Assembly (NCBI RefSeq): GCF_000003605.2
Contig: NW_003147278.1
Span: 343,906-387,309 of the forward strand
Source of the DNA: Saccoglossus kowalevskii
Lineage: Eukaryota > Hemichordata > Enteropneusta > Harrimaniidae
Reading direction: 5' to 3'
Length of the DNA: 43,404 nucleotides
This document shows, piece by piece, positions 1 through 41,721 of this stretch. Position 1 is the stretch's first letter; each line of letters starts with the position of its first letter. The notes under the pieces are model-generated. The model worked only from the letters and a program-made list of their open reading frames with translations. It did no database searches and was not told the DNA's origin. Both the position numbers and the translations under genes were made by a program.

Positions 1-31525
<31,525 letters not shown>

Positions 31526-32695
31526 ATCTGCCCAGGATCTTAGAGATGTAATTTATCTTGTACAGAACTATTTATTATTTAAATTTAGCAACCGTCTGGA
31601 TATTTTTTTATGATAGTACTTCTCGCTAGTGTCATTTTGACATAGTCTTGTGGAGCCCAGCTGCATCCCCATATCATGTCTGTTACTGCAACAAACTATA
31701 TGAGGACATCCTCAGTTATTCTGCCTTTGTTCTGTCTGCTGCAAGGAAAACAATGAACTTATGGAAAGGAATCTTGCTACTCTGTACAGAAGTGCAGGTT
31801 TTAATTATTTTGCTGTTACAGAAGTGCTGATTGGCTCAAATTATTATGCTGTTACAGAACTGCTGATTGGCTTAAATTATAATGCTGTTACAGAAGAGCT
31901 GATTGGCTTAAATTATTATGCTGTTACAGAAGTTCTGATAAGCTTTGAAATAATTCTGCTGCTATGGATGTGCTGATTGGCTGCTATATTGGAGTGTTGA
32001 TTGGCTTAAAATTTGTCATGTGACCTCCATGACAGCGAGATGTGGGCGATAAGAATGTCGTGATTGTTCATATCCTGAACTTTCCTCGTTTGGAAGCAGT
32101 GTATATCTTACAGGTGCATGTGACACTAAGTTGCAATCAGTTATGTCATCATTCAAATCAATGTGTTTTTTTTTAAAATGGCCAAATCTGCGAAGCATGT
32201 CATACAATAGACCATTTCCCATTCACTGTGAGATCCAACGTTATTATTAATGAAATCAAACGTAAAAACAGAGCAAACAAAGGTGGTATTCAAACATCTA
32301 GTGGTATTCGACAATCGCGAAAGTATTATTGGGGATATTTCTATGCTTAATAAAGTGCTGTGCACATTCGATGATGGTCAGTTTCGATGAAGTAATGGTA
32401 TTCAAACGCAATATTCCCCTGTCAAAGATTGGCCTTTAGATGTGAGCTACAAAATAAAGAAATTCGACTTCAAAATCATATTGTTCGATTTCTGTGGCAG
32501 ACGTGCGAGATCTCGAATGTGAACGGGAAATTACCTACCGCTGTTTGTTAGTGAGGCATACCAACATGGTTCACGTTCAAATTGTCAGGTTTTCCCCAGC
32601 TTAGTATTGTATTGGTGAAGAAAACTTTTGTTATCTTTGATTTTTATAGGTGCTAGAAAAAAAAAATGCAAAAAAAAGTGTTACATGAAAATAAA
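31526..32695 (+). other. RERE: RERE 3' untranslated region (minimum extent)
   Basis: Non-coding sequence after the stop. AATAAA motifs at 32453-32458 and 32690-32695 are the first candidate polyadenylation signals. Others at 33910, 34903 and 35044 would give longer ends. The extent cannot be fixed without transcript data. It contains a 36-bp tandem repeat. Confidence 0.45.
31775..31996. repeat. 36-bp tandem repeat in the RERE 3' UTR, about five units
   Basis: Units start at 31775, 31811, 31847, 31883 and 31919, with the core TGCTGTTACAGAAGTGCTGA followed by TTGGCTTAAATTATTA. Degenerate remnants reach about 31996. The unit is a multiple of three, so a 12-residue repeat stays open by chance (AVTEVLIGLNYY). 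Each unit carries an ATTGG (inverted CCAAT) motif. Confidence 0.88.
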
Positions 32696-33765
32696 GCTTG
32701 TTTGTTTTTTTCAAACTTAGAGACAGATGAATTTTTTTTAAAAATCAAGTGTGTAAAGAAATCCTTGTGTGTATATGTCCATAAAAGGGACTTTGTAGCA
32801 ATATTCTGAGTGGATGGGTTTTTAATTTTTATTTTAGCAATCAATCAGTTTTTTTAGACACACTTCTAAGACTTGTATGTATTTTTTTGTTTGTGTACAT
32901 TATTTGCTGTAAATCGGCTTCCCATTGCCATGGTTATTGTATGTTTTTATTGAAGAACTAAGTATTTTGGAATTATTTTTGGTATAAAAAGGGTGTCACA
33001 AGTCTCAGGCCAAAATATCTCATAATTAAATTAATTTGTTATGCCTCTTTTTGAATGAATGTTTTGTCCAAGCAAAACATTTTATGAGTAAGGGCAATCA
33101 ATCACAAATATGCTTGCAGAAGTGTAGGTGTGATGTACATTTGACCAATCAGAAGCCTTCAGACAAGAGGATCTTTATTTCAATTTTGTGTTCTGGTTTT
33201 GCTTAGGTATTAGTTGCTTATTTGAAAATCAGAAATGAACAGCATCAACAACAGCAGGTGGAAGACATTGTTGGCTTTAAAATGAGCATTTAAAAGTCTG
33301 TTTCCTCAGTACTGTATGACAATTTATGACAGTTTTTTATTCAAATAGAGGGGTAGAAGGTACTGAGAAAGGTGTTTTTTATCAACAGGATTTATACTAC
33401 TTTATCTTGTATTTCTTAAATAATTGTGAAATTGCAACCCTTATAAAATATAATTATTATGGGTATATTTAAGTGTGGGTATTTATCTGTTGTATTGTAT
33501 TGTATGTACATCCCTGTAAAAATACCTTGCTCACCCTATTTGCTGTAAATGGTATGTTCCACTTTTAGAAGATGGGTTATTCTAATATTATGAACTTCGA
33601 GAGGATGGGTAAATTATTCAACTTTACTAGTTCTAGGTTAAAATCTAACCCCTGCAACATCAGTATTTTGGAATACCTTGTTTTACTGTGTGTGCACTAG
33701 TAAGAGAAAATGTTTATTGAGGATTTTTTTAAAAAGATTTTAAGCATTTAAGTTCCTGGTATGAT
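32696..33765. other. Extended 3' UTR or intergenic, nothing recognised
   Basis: AT-rich sequence with T-runs. It could still be RERE 3' UTR if a distal AATAAA (33910, 34903 or 35044) is used. No coding signal. Confidence 0.45.
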
Positions 33766-34143
33766 CAGAAGTACATTACTTGGGGTTTGCAATAGGCATA
33801 GTACTGAATGGTGACATCATGTCAAGTTCCCATTCAAGTCTCATCTCGTATATAGCGAGACTGATGCTACGACCTTCTGACATGACATATATCAATGTTC
33901 GAGGTTTGTAATAAAACAATAAAACATGTCACACCACTATCATAGTAAAAAAATGTAATACATCGAAAATGTTCAGAAATTATTATTTTGATCCACCTTG
34001 ACCTCCCAGTATCCTAGTTACCTTGGGCGTGCACATTTGCATTCTTCTGAGTTGGGAACGCTTATAATGCTAGAGCAAGATTGAAGTCTTTGAATCTTGG
34101 TATCATGTCACGCTACTTGCAAACCCAAAATAATGTACCTCTG
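33766..34143. mobile_element. Short element with CAG-type terminal inverted repeats
   Basis: The left end is CAGAAGTACATTACTTGGGG and continues TTTGCAA. The right end in reverse complement is CAGAGGTACATTATTTTGGG, then TTTGCAA. These agree at about 24 of 27 positions. 378 bp, non-coding, with an inner hairpin TCTCG/CGAGA near 33845. The CAG start is common in hAT-type non-autonomous elements, but no clear 8-bp target duplication is seen. Confidence 0.6.
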
Positions 34144-35116
34144 GTATTGCTTAATGTATGGTGAATCAATTATAATACCTATTGGTTTGGAATTTTGTCA
34201 TCACCACATGATACAGAAATGGTTTTGAGCTAGCAATTTCTGTCATTTTTTTTTTAAATCTTTTTTTTTTGTGTGGAAACAATCGCTTTTTTCATTTTAT
34301 TGCTTTATACCGATTAATTGTTGCTTCTAGGAACTTTTGTGATTTCTTGAATGACGTTCGCAAGGACAACATTTCACAATTGTTTTCTTTTTAACTAGTT
34401 AGTGAATTCCCCTGACTTTGAAGTGTCACTGTTGTCATTCAAAGTTACCTTTGATTCCAAGAGGCATGTTTGATTAGTCAGCTGTGGCACTTCCAAATCA
34501 TGAATTAGTTATTTGAGAACTTGCATAGTTACAATCGCTAGCACCATTTGCCGACAACGTATCTTTGCATTCAGTGTGTTTGATAAAGATGAGTCTAACA
34601 AACTTTTACTGGCAGGTGAATGCTCATTTTGTGGTTGAGCGCCCTCTATGGATAAAATATCAAATGTGAGGGTGCTTTTTTAATTATATTTCAGGAATCT
34701 TCAATGAATCTTCAAGGGTCATTTGTAATCAACCAAGAAATGTTACGCAAATAATTATTTGTCAACTTCTAAATTAAGAGAAGTGTTCAACTAGCAGTTC
34801 TCTGGTAGGGAATTTTATGCATCATTTAATTCATGTTCCCTGGATTAAACTTGACAGTTGCCCAGTAATCTGAATATTTTAATCTATGTATATATGTAGA
34901 GAAATAAATGTGTAAGAATTATTTAATTCTTTTTTTAAAAAAAAAAGGAAAATTAATGTTATCTCAACAGAGTGTGTTTTTCAAACAAAGTATGCTGCTA
35001 CTATACTCTTCTAAAAGTATTTCTCAATTTGTGACCAAAATGAAATAAAAAAAAAACCTGGACTGGTTTTTGAAAATACTTCTGATGTTTGTTGTCATTT
35101 AGCATTTGTGATCTTA
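34144..35116. other. Downstream non-coding stretch with AATAAA motifs
   Basis: No coding signal. AATAAA at 34903-34908 and 35044-35049 are possible distal RERE polyadenylation signals. Confidence 0.4.
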
Positions 35117-35654
35117 TTTTAGTTGCCGTCTTGTCCGTCGTCGTCCGGCTCCCATCGTTTGTGTCAATGTTTTACTTTTTCGACTTCTTCTTGAAAACTA
35201 CAAGCCTGAATGCTTTGATACTTGGTGTATATGTACCTTGGGTAGACCTTTCTCAGATTTGTTCATTTTGTAATGATATCTTTAATTCTCTAATTTTGAT
35301 GAATATTTTTGTCATTTTTGGTAAAAAGTGATATTTTCGACTTCTTGTTAAAAACCACAAGTCCAATTGCTTTGATATTACATATATAGGTACTACATGT
35401 GAACCACTCTCAAATTTGTTCATTTCATGATATCTTCAATTCTCTAATTTTGATGAATATTTTTGTCATTTTTTGGTGAAAACCACAATCATTTATGGTG
35501 AAAAATGATATTTTTCAATTTCTGTTAAAAACAGTAAGTCCCATTGCATTGATACTATGCATATTGTTAATTTTCTAATGATATCTTCTGTTCTTTAATT
35601 GCAATGTGCATTGCTAACAGCGGAGCTATCTCAGCTGATAGGCTGCTTGTTTTC
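35117..35654 (+). mobile_element. Dispersed element with terminal hairpin, downstream copy
   Basis: Near-identical over long stretches to 29445-30025: GTGTCAATGTTTTACTTTTT, then CGACTTCTTCTTGAAAACTA, and the ending ACAGCGGAGCTATCTCAGC. The 5' hairpin is not preserved here. Same strand as the intronic copy, non-coding. The 80-codon frame at 35089-35331 is part of it. Confidence 0.78.
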
Positions 35655-35733
35655 TTAATATATCTACGGTATAATAAATGCATAAGCATCAATGGTCAAT
35701 AAATATGGTCACAGTGAGCCAGCCATATAAATT

Positions 35734-36005
35734 GTATTTTTATGGGCTCCATGTGAGCTGCTCTGGAACGTTGGTCGAAGAACGGGTGAAAACAGCTGAA
35801 TAAAGAAAACGTCAAAAAGCAACCAAATTTATATATATATATATATGTATATTGCACATGTAATCTTCTTACACTGTGTAGGAGAGTCTCAACTACCGCA
35901 AAGTAAAGTTTTCTGAGTTTTCGACTTTTGTTTCCAATGTGTTGGTTGCCAGGCGGTGATATTCCTGGGTGTCCGCCCCTGAGAATTGTTTTCATCAATT
36001 AGTCA
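35734..36005 (+). repeat. Dispersed repeat (SINE-like size), copy 2
   Basis: Ordered matches to 16951-17215: TTTATGGGCTCC, TGGAACGTTGGTCGA, AACCAAATTTATATATAT, GAGAGTCTCAACTA and GGGTGTCCGCCCC. It contains an (AT)n expansion at 35828-35847 that the first copy lacks. Confidence 0.65.
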
Positions 36006-36732
36006 TGAAGAGCGCCCACATATGGTGATATTGGGAGATTACATTGTGTGATGCGCCTTTACCATTTAAAAGACTGAGGAAACGCTTGTGTTTGGATCCT
36101 AAATGTGTCGTTCAGTTCAAGAATATGAATCGCATACCACATAAATTAGCAGTATTGAGGATGTGATGTTGCGATTATCACACACGATAAAATGGCTGAT
36201 GTTCACAGTAATAACAAATTCAAGTCAATGTGAAGTGACATGCATTTACAAAATTGTTGCTGATTGGCCCAATCATAACACCTAAAAATTGGACCAATTA
36301 GAGAGCAGTATCAAATTATGGTAGATACTCTGCCAAAAGGTAGGCGAGTCTGAAACGCATTTTATTTCAGCTAAAATCAAGTAACGTGCATAACGCTTTT
36401 CGGGTTACCAGGACAACCACTTTCAGAGAAAAAGATATACAAATATAATGAAAATATAAATGTCTTCTATCAGACTTGTAATGACTTCACTACAATGAAA
36501 TGCAAATTTAAGTCCAATATTTAATCTGTGAAAATGCAAGTACTGTATTTAAACACTAATTGAAGAGTAATGTGCTCAAAATTCTTTTGGTTATTATTCC
36601 AATTAACACTTATAAAATGGCTCTAAAAGTGCATCTGGTGTTGGTCTTGGAATGGTGTAGCTCTACCACATTCATCAACCACCCCACACCCACCCACCCC
36701 CAACCCCGGGCAAGCAACGATACTTTATGTAT
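36006..36732. other. Intergenic stretch, nothing recognised
   Basis: AT-rich, with a C-rich patch (CCACCCCACACCCACCCACC) at 36680-36699. No coding signal. Confidence 0.5.
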
Positions 36733-36865
36733 TTAAAGCGCGGTGGTCGTAGCGCAGCGCGTGTTCGAATTTCATGTAAATAAACAATGTATATTACATG
36801 CGTTGTATACGTCGCTATGAGTCCCATATCGAACAGGACGCGGCGCGACGACTGCCGCGCTTTAA
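36733..36865. repeat. GC-rich inverted repeat with 33-37 bp arms
   Basis: The left arm starts TTAAAGCGCGGTGGTCGTAG and ends GTTCGA at 36768. The right arm (36829-36865) starts TCGAACAGGACGC and ends GACTGCCGCGCTTTAA. The arms pair at most positions around a 60-bp AT-rich loop. It is far more CpG-rich than its surroundings. It could be a non-autonomous element or a structured RNA locus. The GTTCGAAT resembles a tRNA B box, but no tRNA fold is present. Confidence 0.7.
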
Positions 36866-36933
36866 CGTCAACTTTAGGTATTTTCAAGCACCAACTCTAG
36901 AGGGCGACATAAGATGTTGGATTTTTGTAAGAA

Positions 36934-37435
36934 GGGGGGGGGGGGCAAGGGTTATTTTCGTTCAACGTAATTGCAATATTTTTTGTTCGTACAACGTAAA
37001 TAGAAAAAATAAATTCCGTAATTCTGTAATCACAGGCTAGACGTACAACGTAATCAATCAAATATTGTTTTCGTACACTGTAAAAATGTGTCGTTTTTCT
37101 CGTACATCCAAATAAAAAAATCGTAATCAGGGAAATTACATTTTAGAAACTGTAAAACGACTAGATGACACAATTCACTACAAAATTGAATGTCAAGACG
37201 TAAAAGGCCCTCTAACCGAATGAAGAGCATTACGAGGGTAATATGCGCATGCTTCTCTTCACACGGCGCAGCAATGGTGGAGAATTTGAGTCGGAGAGCT
37301 CTTCGGACCATTCAATGTTCCATTTGTTAACACTGTAAACTGTAAAAACGTCTTTTTTTCTTCGTAAATTGTGAAAAGCCCTTGTTATTTCCCGTAAAAC
37401 CGTACCAGCTACCCCCCTTGCCTCCCCTCTTGTAA
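36934..37435. repeat. Region with repeated CGTACAACGTAA motif and G12 run
   Basis: G12 at 36934-36945 is followed by CGTTCAACGTAA, CGTACAACGTAA (twice), CGTACACTGTAA and CGTACATCCAAA at irregular spacing. The right part has related CGTAAATTGTGA and CCCGTAAAACCGTACC, and a C-rich end (CCCCCCTTGCC) that mirrors the left GGGGGGCAAGG. This suggests an imperfect inverted-repeat element of about 500 bp. Confidence 0.45.
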
Positions 37436-38218
37436 AGTCAGGAGGACATGAAACTTCTTTATATAAGATGACTTTTTATGATATAATAATAATACCTCAA
37501 AGTATGCACGAAGACAGTTCAGCTGGAGTATTGACCGACGCACGGCAGAGGGAATGGGAATGCCGAAATCCAAAAAAATTAGAACAGAATCGGCGAACTT
37601 CTTTGTGTTGAGTCCGGTCTAATCCCGACGGCAGCCGTGTTTGTTTTTATTAGTAGAGGACGCTTACGCGCGTAATCATTCCATATTTGGAATAAGCATT
37701 TCCTAATATGGTAGGATGAAAATACCCCGTAAAATACCGCAAAATTACGGCACGCTGTAACATACGTTACGGTGACAGATGTATAATAATAATATTTATT
37801 CTCTATTTCGAGTTTGTCAAAATTGAGTTAATAATTCAATATAATTTCTTTATCAAGTAGCTGTAAATACGTGAAACATTTATTTCATCGTTTAAAAAGA
37901 CTGAGTTTGAAAGTTCTGAGTTTGGAATCTGATCTGTTTATTTCATTGATCGACGGGTTATGATAATATTCTTTTGTTTTGTTTTGAAACACAGTTGTTG
38001 GGTATTGATTGGATCTCAATTTTGTATTTTGCTTTGATCTGCAAAAGATTGTCCTACCAGGTGTGTTTGTAGCATGTTCCATATCCTTTATAGCATGGTA
38101 TGTGAGACACATTGGTCTATTGTTTTGTATCTGTGGATAGTATTTTATTGCCTGGCACTGAATTGTTAGCTTTGCTGTTATGGAAGATGACCGAGCAAAG
38201 TTCATGGGTTGACTGGTC
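37436..38218. other. Intergenic stretch, nothing recognised
   Basis: AT-rich with scattered CpG. The minus-strand 115-codon frame at 37885-38232 has no similarity I recognise. Confidence 0.5.
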
Positions 38219-38540
38219 CTGTCCGTCGACATCGTCTGTCAATTTTTTGTTCAGTCTGTTTCATTTCCTAAACCATAAGCTGGATCACCTTGCTATTTAT
38301 CTCACAGCTATCTGGGTGTACCTCTGTGAGATTTGTTTATTTCATGACATCACATCAAAATTTCTATTTTCACGAAATATTTTTGTCAATTTTGGTCAAA
38401 AATGATTTTTTCAACAACTTCTTGTCAGATTGCATTGAAATTTGGCGTCAATGTTCTTGACATGGACTAAACTTGGACTTGCTAATTTCATGATACCATA
38501 TGCAAGTGTCTATTTTTAGTAAATATTTTTGGTTTGTTTT
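38219..38540 (+). repeat. Diverged relative of the element at 29445 and 35117
   Basis: Shares GTCCGTCGACATCGTC, ATATTTTTGTCAATTTTGGT and TCAACAACTTCTTGT in the same order as the two better copies, but with many changes. Confidence 0.5.
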
Positions 38541-38689
38541 TTTGCTTATTTAGTCTTCGTTCAGACGCAGTCCGAAAACAGGAACTTATGTTTTGACCCT
38601 TGTGCGTCTGTGCGTGTGTCCAGACCTGTATCTTAGACATGCCTGTACTTATAATCACAATCAAACTTCACACATACATCATACATATG

Positions 38690-39195
38690 CATTCAAGATG
38701 GCCGAATGGTGGCCATTTTTGTGCTAAAAAATCATTAAAATGTCATTTTATTTTTCAGATCTGATATAAAATAGCCAACTGGAAGCCATTTTGTTTTAAT
38801 AAATGCAGTTCTAATGCCATATCTTTGACATGCTTTGACGATTATGTTCAAATTTTATATATTCATCATACATCATGACATAGATATATTGGTTTGACTA
38901 TCTAATTCAAAATGACCAAATGGCAGTCATTTTTGTGCTAAAAAAAACATCAAAAATCAAGCATTTCTGGCATTCCAGAACTGTTTATGGATGGCCTTTG
39001 TTCAAACTTGGTCCTAGTACATACATTTGACATTATGGGACCTTGATGCACATCATTTTATTTTTCAGATCGGATTCAAAATGGCTGACTGTTGGCCATT
39101 TTATTTAAATGAATGCGCTTCTAGAGCCATATCTCTGATATGTTTTGACTGATTATGATCAAATTTTATATATTCGTTTTACATCATGTAATAGA
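38690..39195. repeat. Direct repeats of about 130 bp with GGCCATTTT motifs
   Basis: 38756-38886 and 39065-39193 match over their length: TTCAGATC, AGCCATTTT, GCCATATCT, GACATGCTTTGAC, TTCAAATTTTATATATTC. An upstream part (CATTTTTGTGCTAAAAAA) also recurs at 38714 and 38930. This is a degenerate dispersed or tandem repeat block, non-coding. Confidence 0.65.
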
Positions 39196-39515
39196 TTCAT
39201 GTAGATAGTCTCGAGTTGTGTATCAATCCTTTCATTAAAAGATCTGTTCTATGGTACTGCTGGTAAAGATGCCTCTGTGATTTCTTAGATCCAGTTTTTG
39301 GATTGAAGTCATGTTGTTGTTCCAAGCGTTAGGGTATTCTTCATTGCTAAGAATGTGATTGAATACTAGTAGTTAAAATTTAAAAAAAAATGTGACAGAA
39401 TACGACCCTATGTATTATTTACCCAGGAAGGTACCCGTCATCCTCATTCAATGTTTCAAATAGCACGAGTGTGTAGCACACTGTATTGATAAGTCACACT
39501 AATATTTTGCTGATA

Positions 39516-39727
39516 TACTGTAAAATACTTTATTTTAGCTAGAATAATTTTTCGCTGAAAACACTTTTTGGGTGTTTCGAGTGGAATTTATTTTCATTGA
39601 TTTTTGATAAGTTGAATGTAAAATATAGGAAAAATGTATATACGCTGGTATTTATTTTCACTGAATCATTCCTTCAATGAAAATAGCGAAAATTAATTTC
39701 CAAGTGAAAATAAAGTATTTTACAGTA
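39516..39727. mobile_element. Palindromic short element (TACTGTAAAATACTTTATTT), copy 2
   Basis: Perfect 20-bp terminal inverted repeats, TACTGTAAAATACTTTATTT and AAATAAAGTATTTTACAGTA, 212 bp in all. It is flanked by ATA on the left and ATA on the right, a possible short target duplication. The interior matches 24124-24325. Non-coding. Confidence 0.85.
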
Positions 39728-40278
39728 ATAAATAACAGATTGAAACAAAGTAGAATTTCGAGTTTAGTACAATACTGTTCTTTCAGTTGCTCCAGTTGTG
39801 CAATAAACATGACAGTAGATCGCGTGTATTGTGGTTATGGGCCACGGTAGCTTATTATTTTTAATTATCATTTTTAACTACAAATCTCAACTGCTCGAAC
39901 CAATCTCATTTTTTGTTTAGACTACGAACATTGCGTCATTTTTTTTGCGATTTGGGTAAATAATACATATCAGGTTGTTGTTTGCCTTAAACTTGCTCAT
40001 GCCGTGATATTAAAACACAGAATTTGATTACTCTGGCCCAAAAATGAAACGTAACATTCCAGACATTTCGACCTATTAGCCCGGCCTATCAGTTAGTATT
40101 TATGGCATTTTTCAGTTGTCACGCATGTTGTGGTGGTGCGCCCTCAATGACTGGTTATGCGATAAATACAGACGCCATACTTCACGTACACGTTCTTTTA
40201 TCGGACCGTACTCCTCCCAAGACCAAACTAATTGCTTAGAAATTCATCTATTTGACGAATAATTCAGAGAAGACAGCT
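39728..40278 (+). promoter_or_regulatory. Probable promoter and 5' leader of the gene starting at 40279
   Basis: CpG becomes more frequent from about 40090 than in the flanking AT-rich DNA, continuing into the coding exon. There is an in-frame stop (TAG) at 40237-40239 and no ATG between it and 40279. No clear TATA box is seen. The transcription start is not defined. Confidence 0.4.
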
Positions 40279-40548
40279 ATGAATGGAAAAGGTAGAGGCG
40301 GCGAGGCGCAGATGTTGGCGACTTTGTCCTCGTTTTTTAGCGACAAAGACATGACAGACGAAACTGAGAAATCGTGTTTGAAAAATATGCAAGTTTTCCT
40401 TGGCAAAATCAGCGGCGATATGAACCTAGACAAGCCTGATGGGATTGAAGCCATGGCCCTAGCGCTGAAAAGAGACCTGAAATGGCAAAGACTACAGGCT
40501 TACTCTATTAAATACATTAGCGACAATCTCCGTATCAGCAGCCACCGA
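40279..40548 (+). CDS. First coding exon of an unrecognised gene
   Basis: ATG at 40279 opens 90 codons in phase 0 up to donor GTAAGT at 40549. The in-frame stop at 40237 supports this start. The segment is less AT-rich than its surroundings and has balanced amino-acid composition: MNGKGRGGEAQMLATLSSFF, then an acidic DKDMTDETE turn, an amphipathic helix with NMQVFLGKI, and LALKRDLKWQRLQAYSIKYI. It looks like the helical start of an ARM/HEAT-type protein. The pattern weakly resembles what I recall of the BRAT1 N-terminus (AQ-L-x2-L, then a second helix), which is only a guess. Later exons lie outside the window or were not found. Without splicing the frame would end at 40662 (127 codons). Same strand as RERE. 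Confidence 0.65.
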
Positions 40549-40955
40549 GTAAGTCACGTGTTCCGGCATTTTAACACGATGTCTTGTTTACTTACTATAA
40601 CGAACATGTGCAATGGGATTGTATTTGAATGGCAGTTTGTTGACAAAAACATGTTGGTGTGACGAAGTTGTGCATTGCAATTATTGTTATTATTTATTGT
40701 TTTTGTTTTTTTGTTTTTTTAATTTAGCATTATTGTTGGCAACTTTTAACAAGTTGGTTCAAATTCAATTTAAATATTGGTTATTGCATGGAGGTATTAA
40801 AACAGACTCTTTTTACCTCCATGGTTATCGCACAGTCCCTCTATAGATAGATGGACCGTGGCTATTGACATTCACAGTCTGACCTGTAGCTGTGGTTCAT
40901 AGCCCCATGTATTTTACTTACCAACAAGAAAAGACGCAAAAAGAAACGTTAACCC
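40549..40955 (+). other. Start of the first intron of the unrecognised gene
   Basis: Follows donor GTAAGT at 40549. AT-rich with T-runs. No further exon could be supported anywhere from 40549 to the window end. Confidence 0.5.
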
Positions 40956-41300
40956 GGGCGCCAGGGGGTACTCACATTGAAGTGCTATATGTATATGTGC
41001 CGCCAAAAGGGGTCCCAAATTAACCACTGCTGTCTGAAAAGGGGTCCATATTTTCGAAAGACTGTCTCTAGAGCTTGAGTAATCCAACAATCAGAAGAAT
41101 GAAGCTGATTTTTTTTTTCTGTAACTTCATTTTGATCGTCAAAGTCTATCCCCTGGAGTCCACTTGCTTTTCCCTTGGTACCATTTATGCTTACTGTCTG
41201 GAAAGGGGTGTCAAATATCCATAGTTTGTCTGAAAAGAGGTAGGCAATTTGAGTTTAAGGGGGAGGGGTTTCAAACAACCAGCTACACACTCCTGTAAGT
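40956..41300. repeat. Dispersed repeat with GTCTGAAAAGGGGT motifs
   Basis: Compared with its surroundings this block is less AT-rich. It begins CCGGGCGCCAGGGGGTACTC and contains TGCCGCCAAAAGGGGTCC. Three spaced copies of CTGTCTGAAAAGGGGT-like sequence occur near 41031, 41197 and 41228. It resembles repeats I recall from marine invertebrate genomes, but this is from memory only. Only one copy is in the window, so limits are approximate. Confidence 0.4.
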
Positions 41301-41721
41301 ATTTTCTTTTTCTCATTATCATTGAAATTAAGTAAATTGAGATATTTTTCCCAAAAATGATTAGAAATCAAAATCAAATTAGTAAAATTTGCATTAGTAT
41401 GTGTATGGAAAATGTTTGCTATTTCTCAATTTATTTCCAATCGTGTGAATTTTTCTAACAGTGAGATCCCATCTGCCTGGACAACTACACTTGGTTTCAG
41501 GCATGAAATTCGCATTCTATAAAATGTTTCAACGGTGATTGAAAACTACTTGACCAATCACAAGCCTTAGCCGATGAATATCACCTGTGTGGAACTCCAC
41601 TGCAGTCTGTGAACCTGTGAACCTCTCCTTTGACACTGGCTCACTTTCACAGTCTATCATTTTGTGTCAAACTGATAATGGTACAATGTACTACATTGTA
41701 CTTGTACTGGCAGTACCTGCT

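Noticed and set aside
31761-31976. 71-codon frame with 12-residue repeats after the RERE stop
   Set aside because: Produced by the 36-bp UTR repeat. No start context or similarity.
36755-36775. Possible tRNA (GTTCGAAT resembling a B box; also at 12333)
   Set aside because: No A box at the right distance and no cloverleaf. The 36.7 kb case is an arm of a long hairpin.
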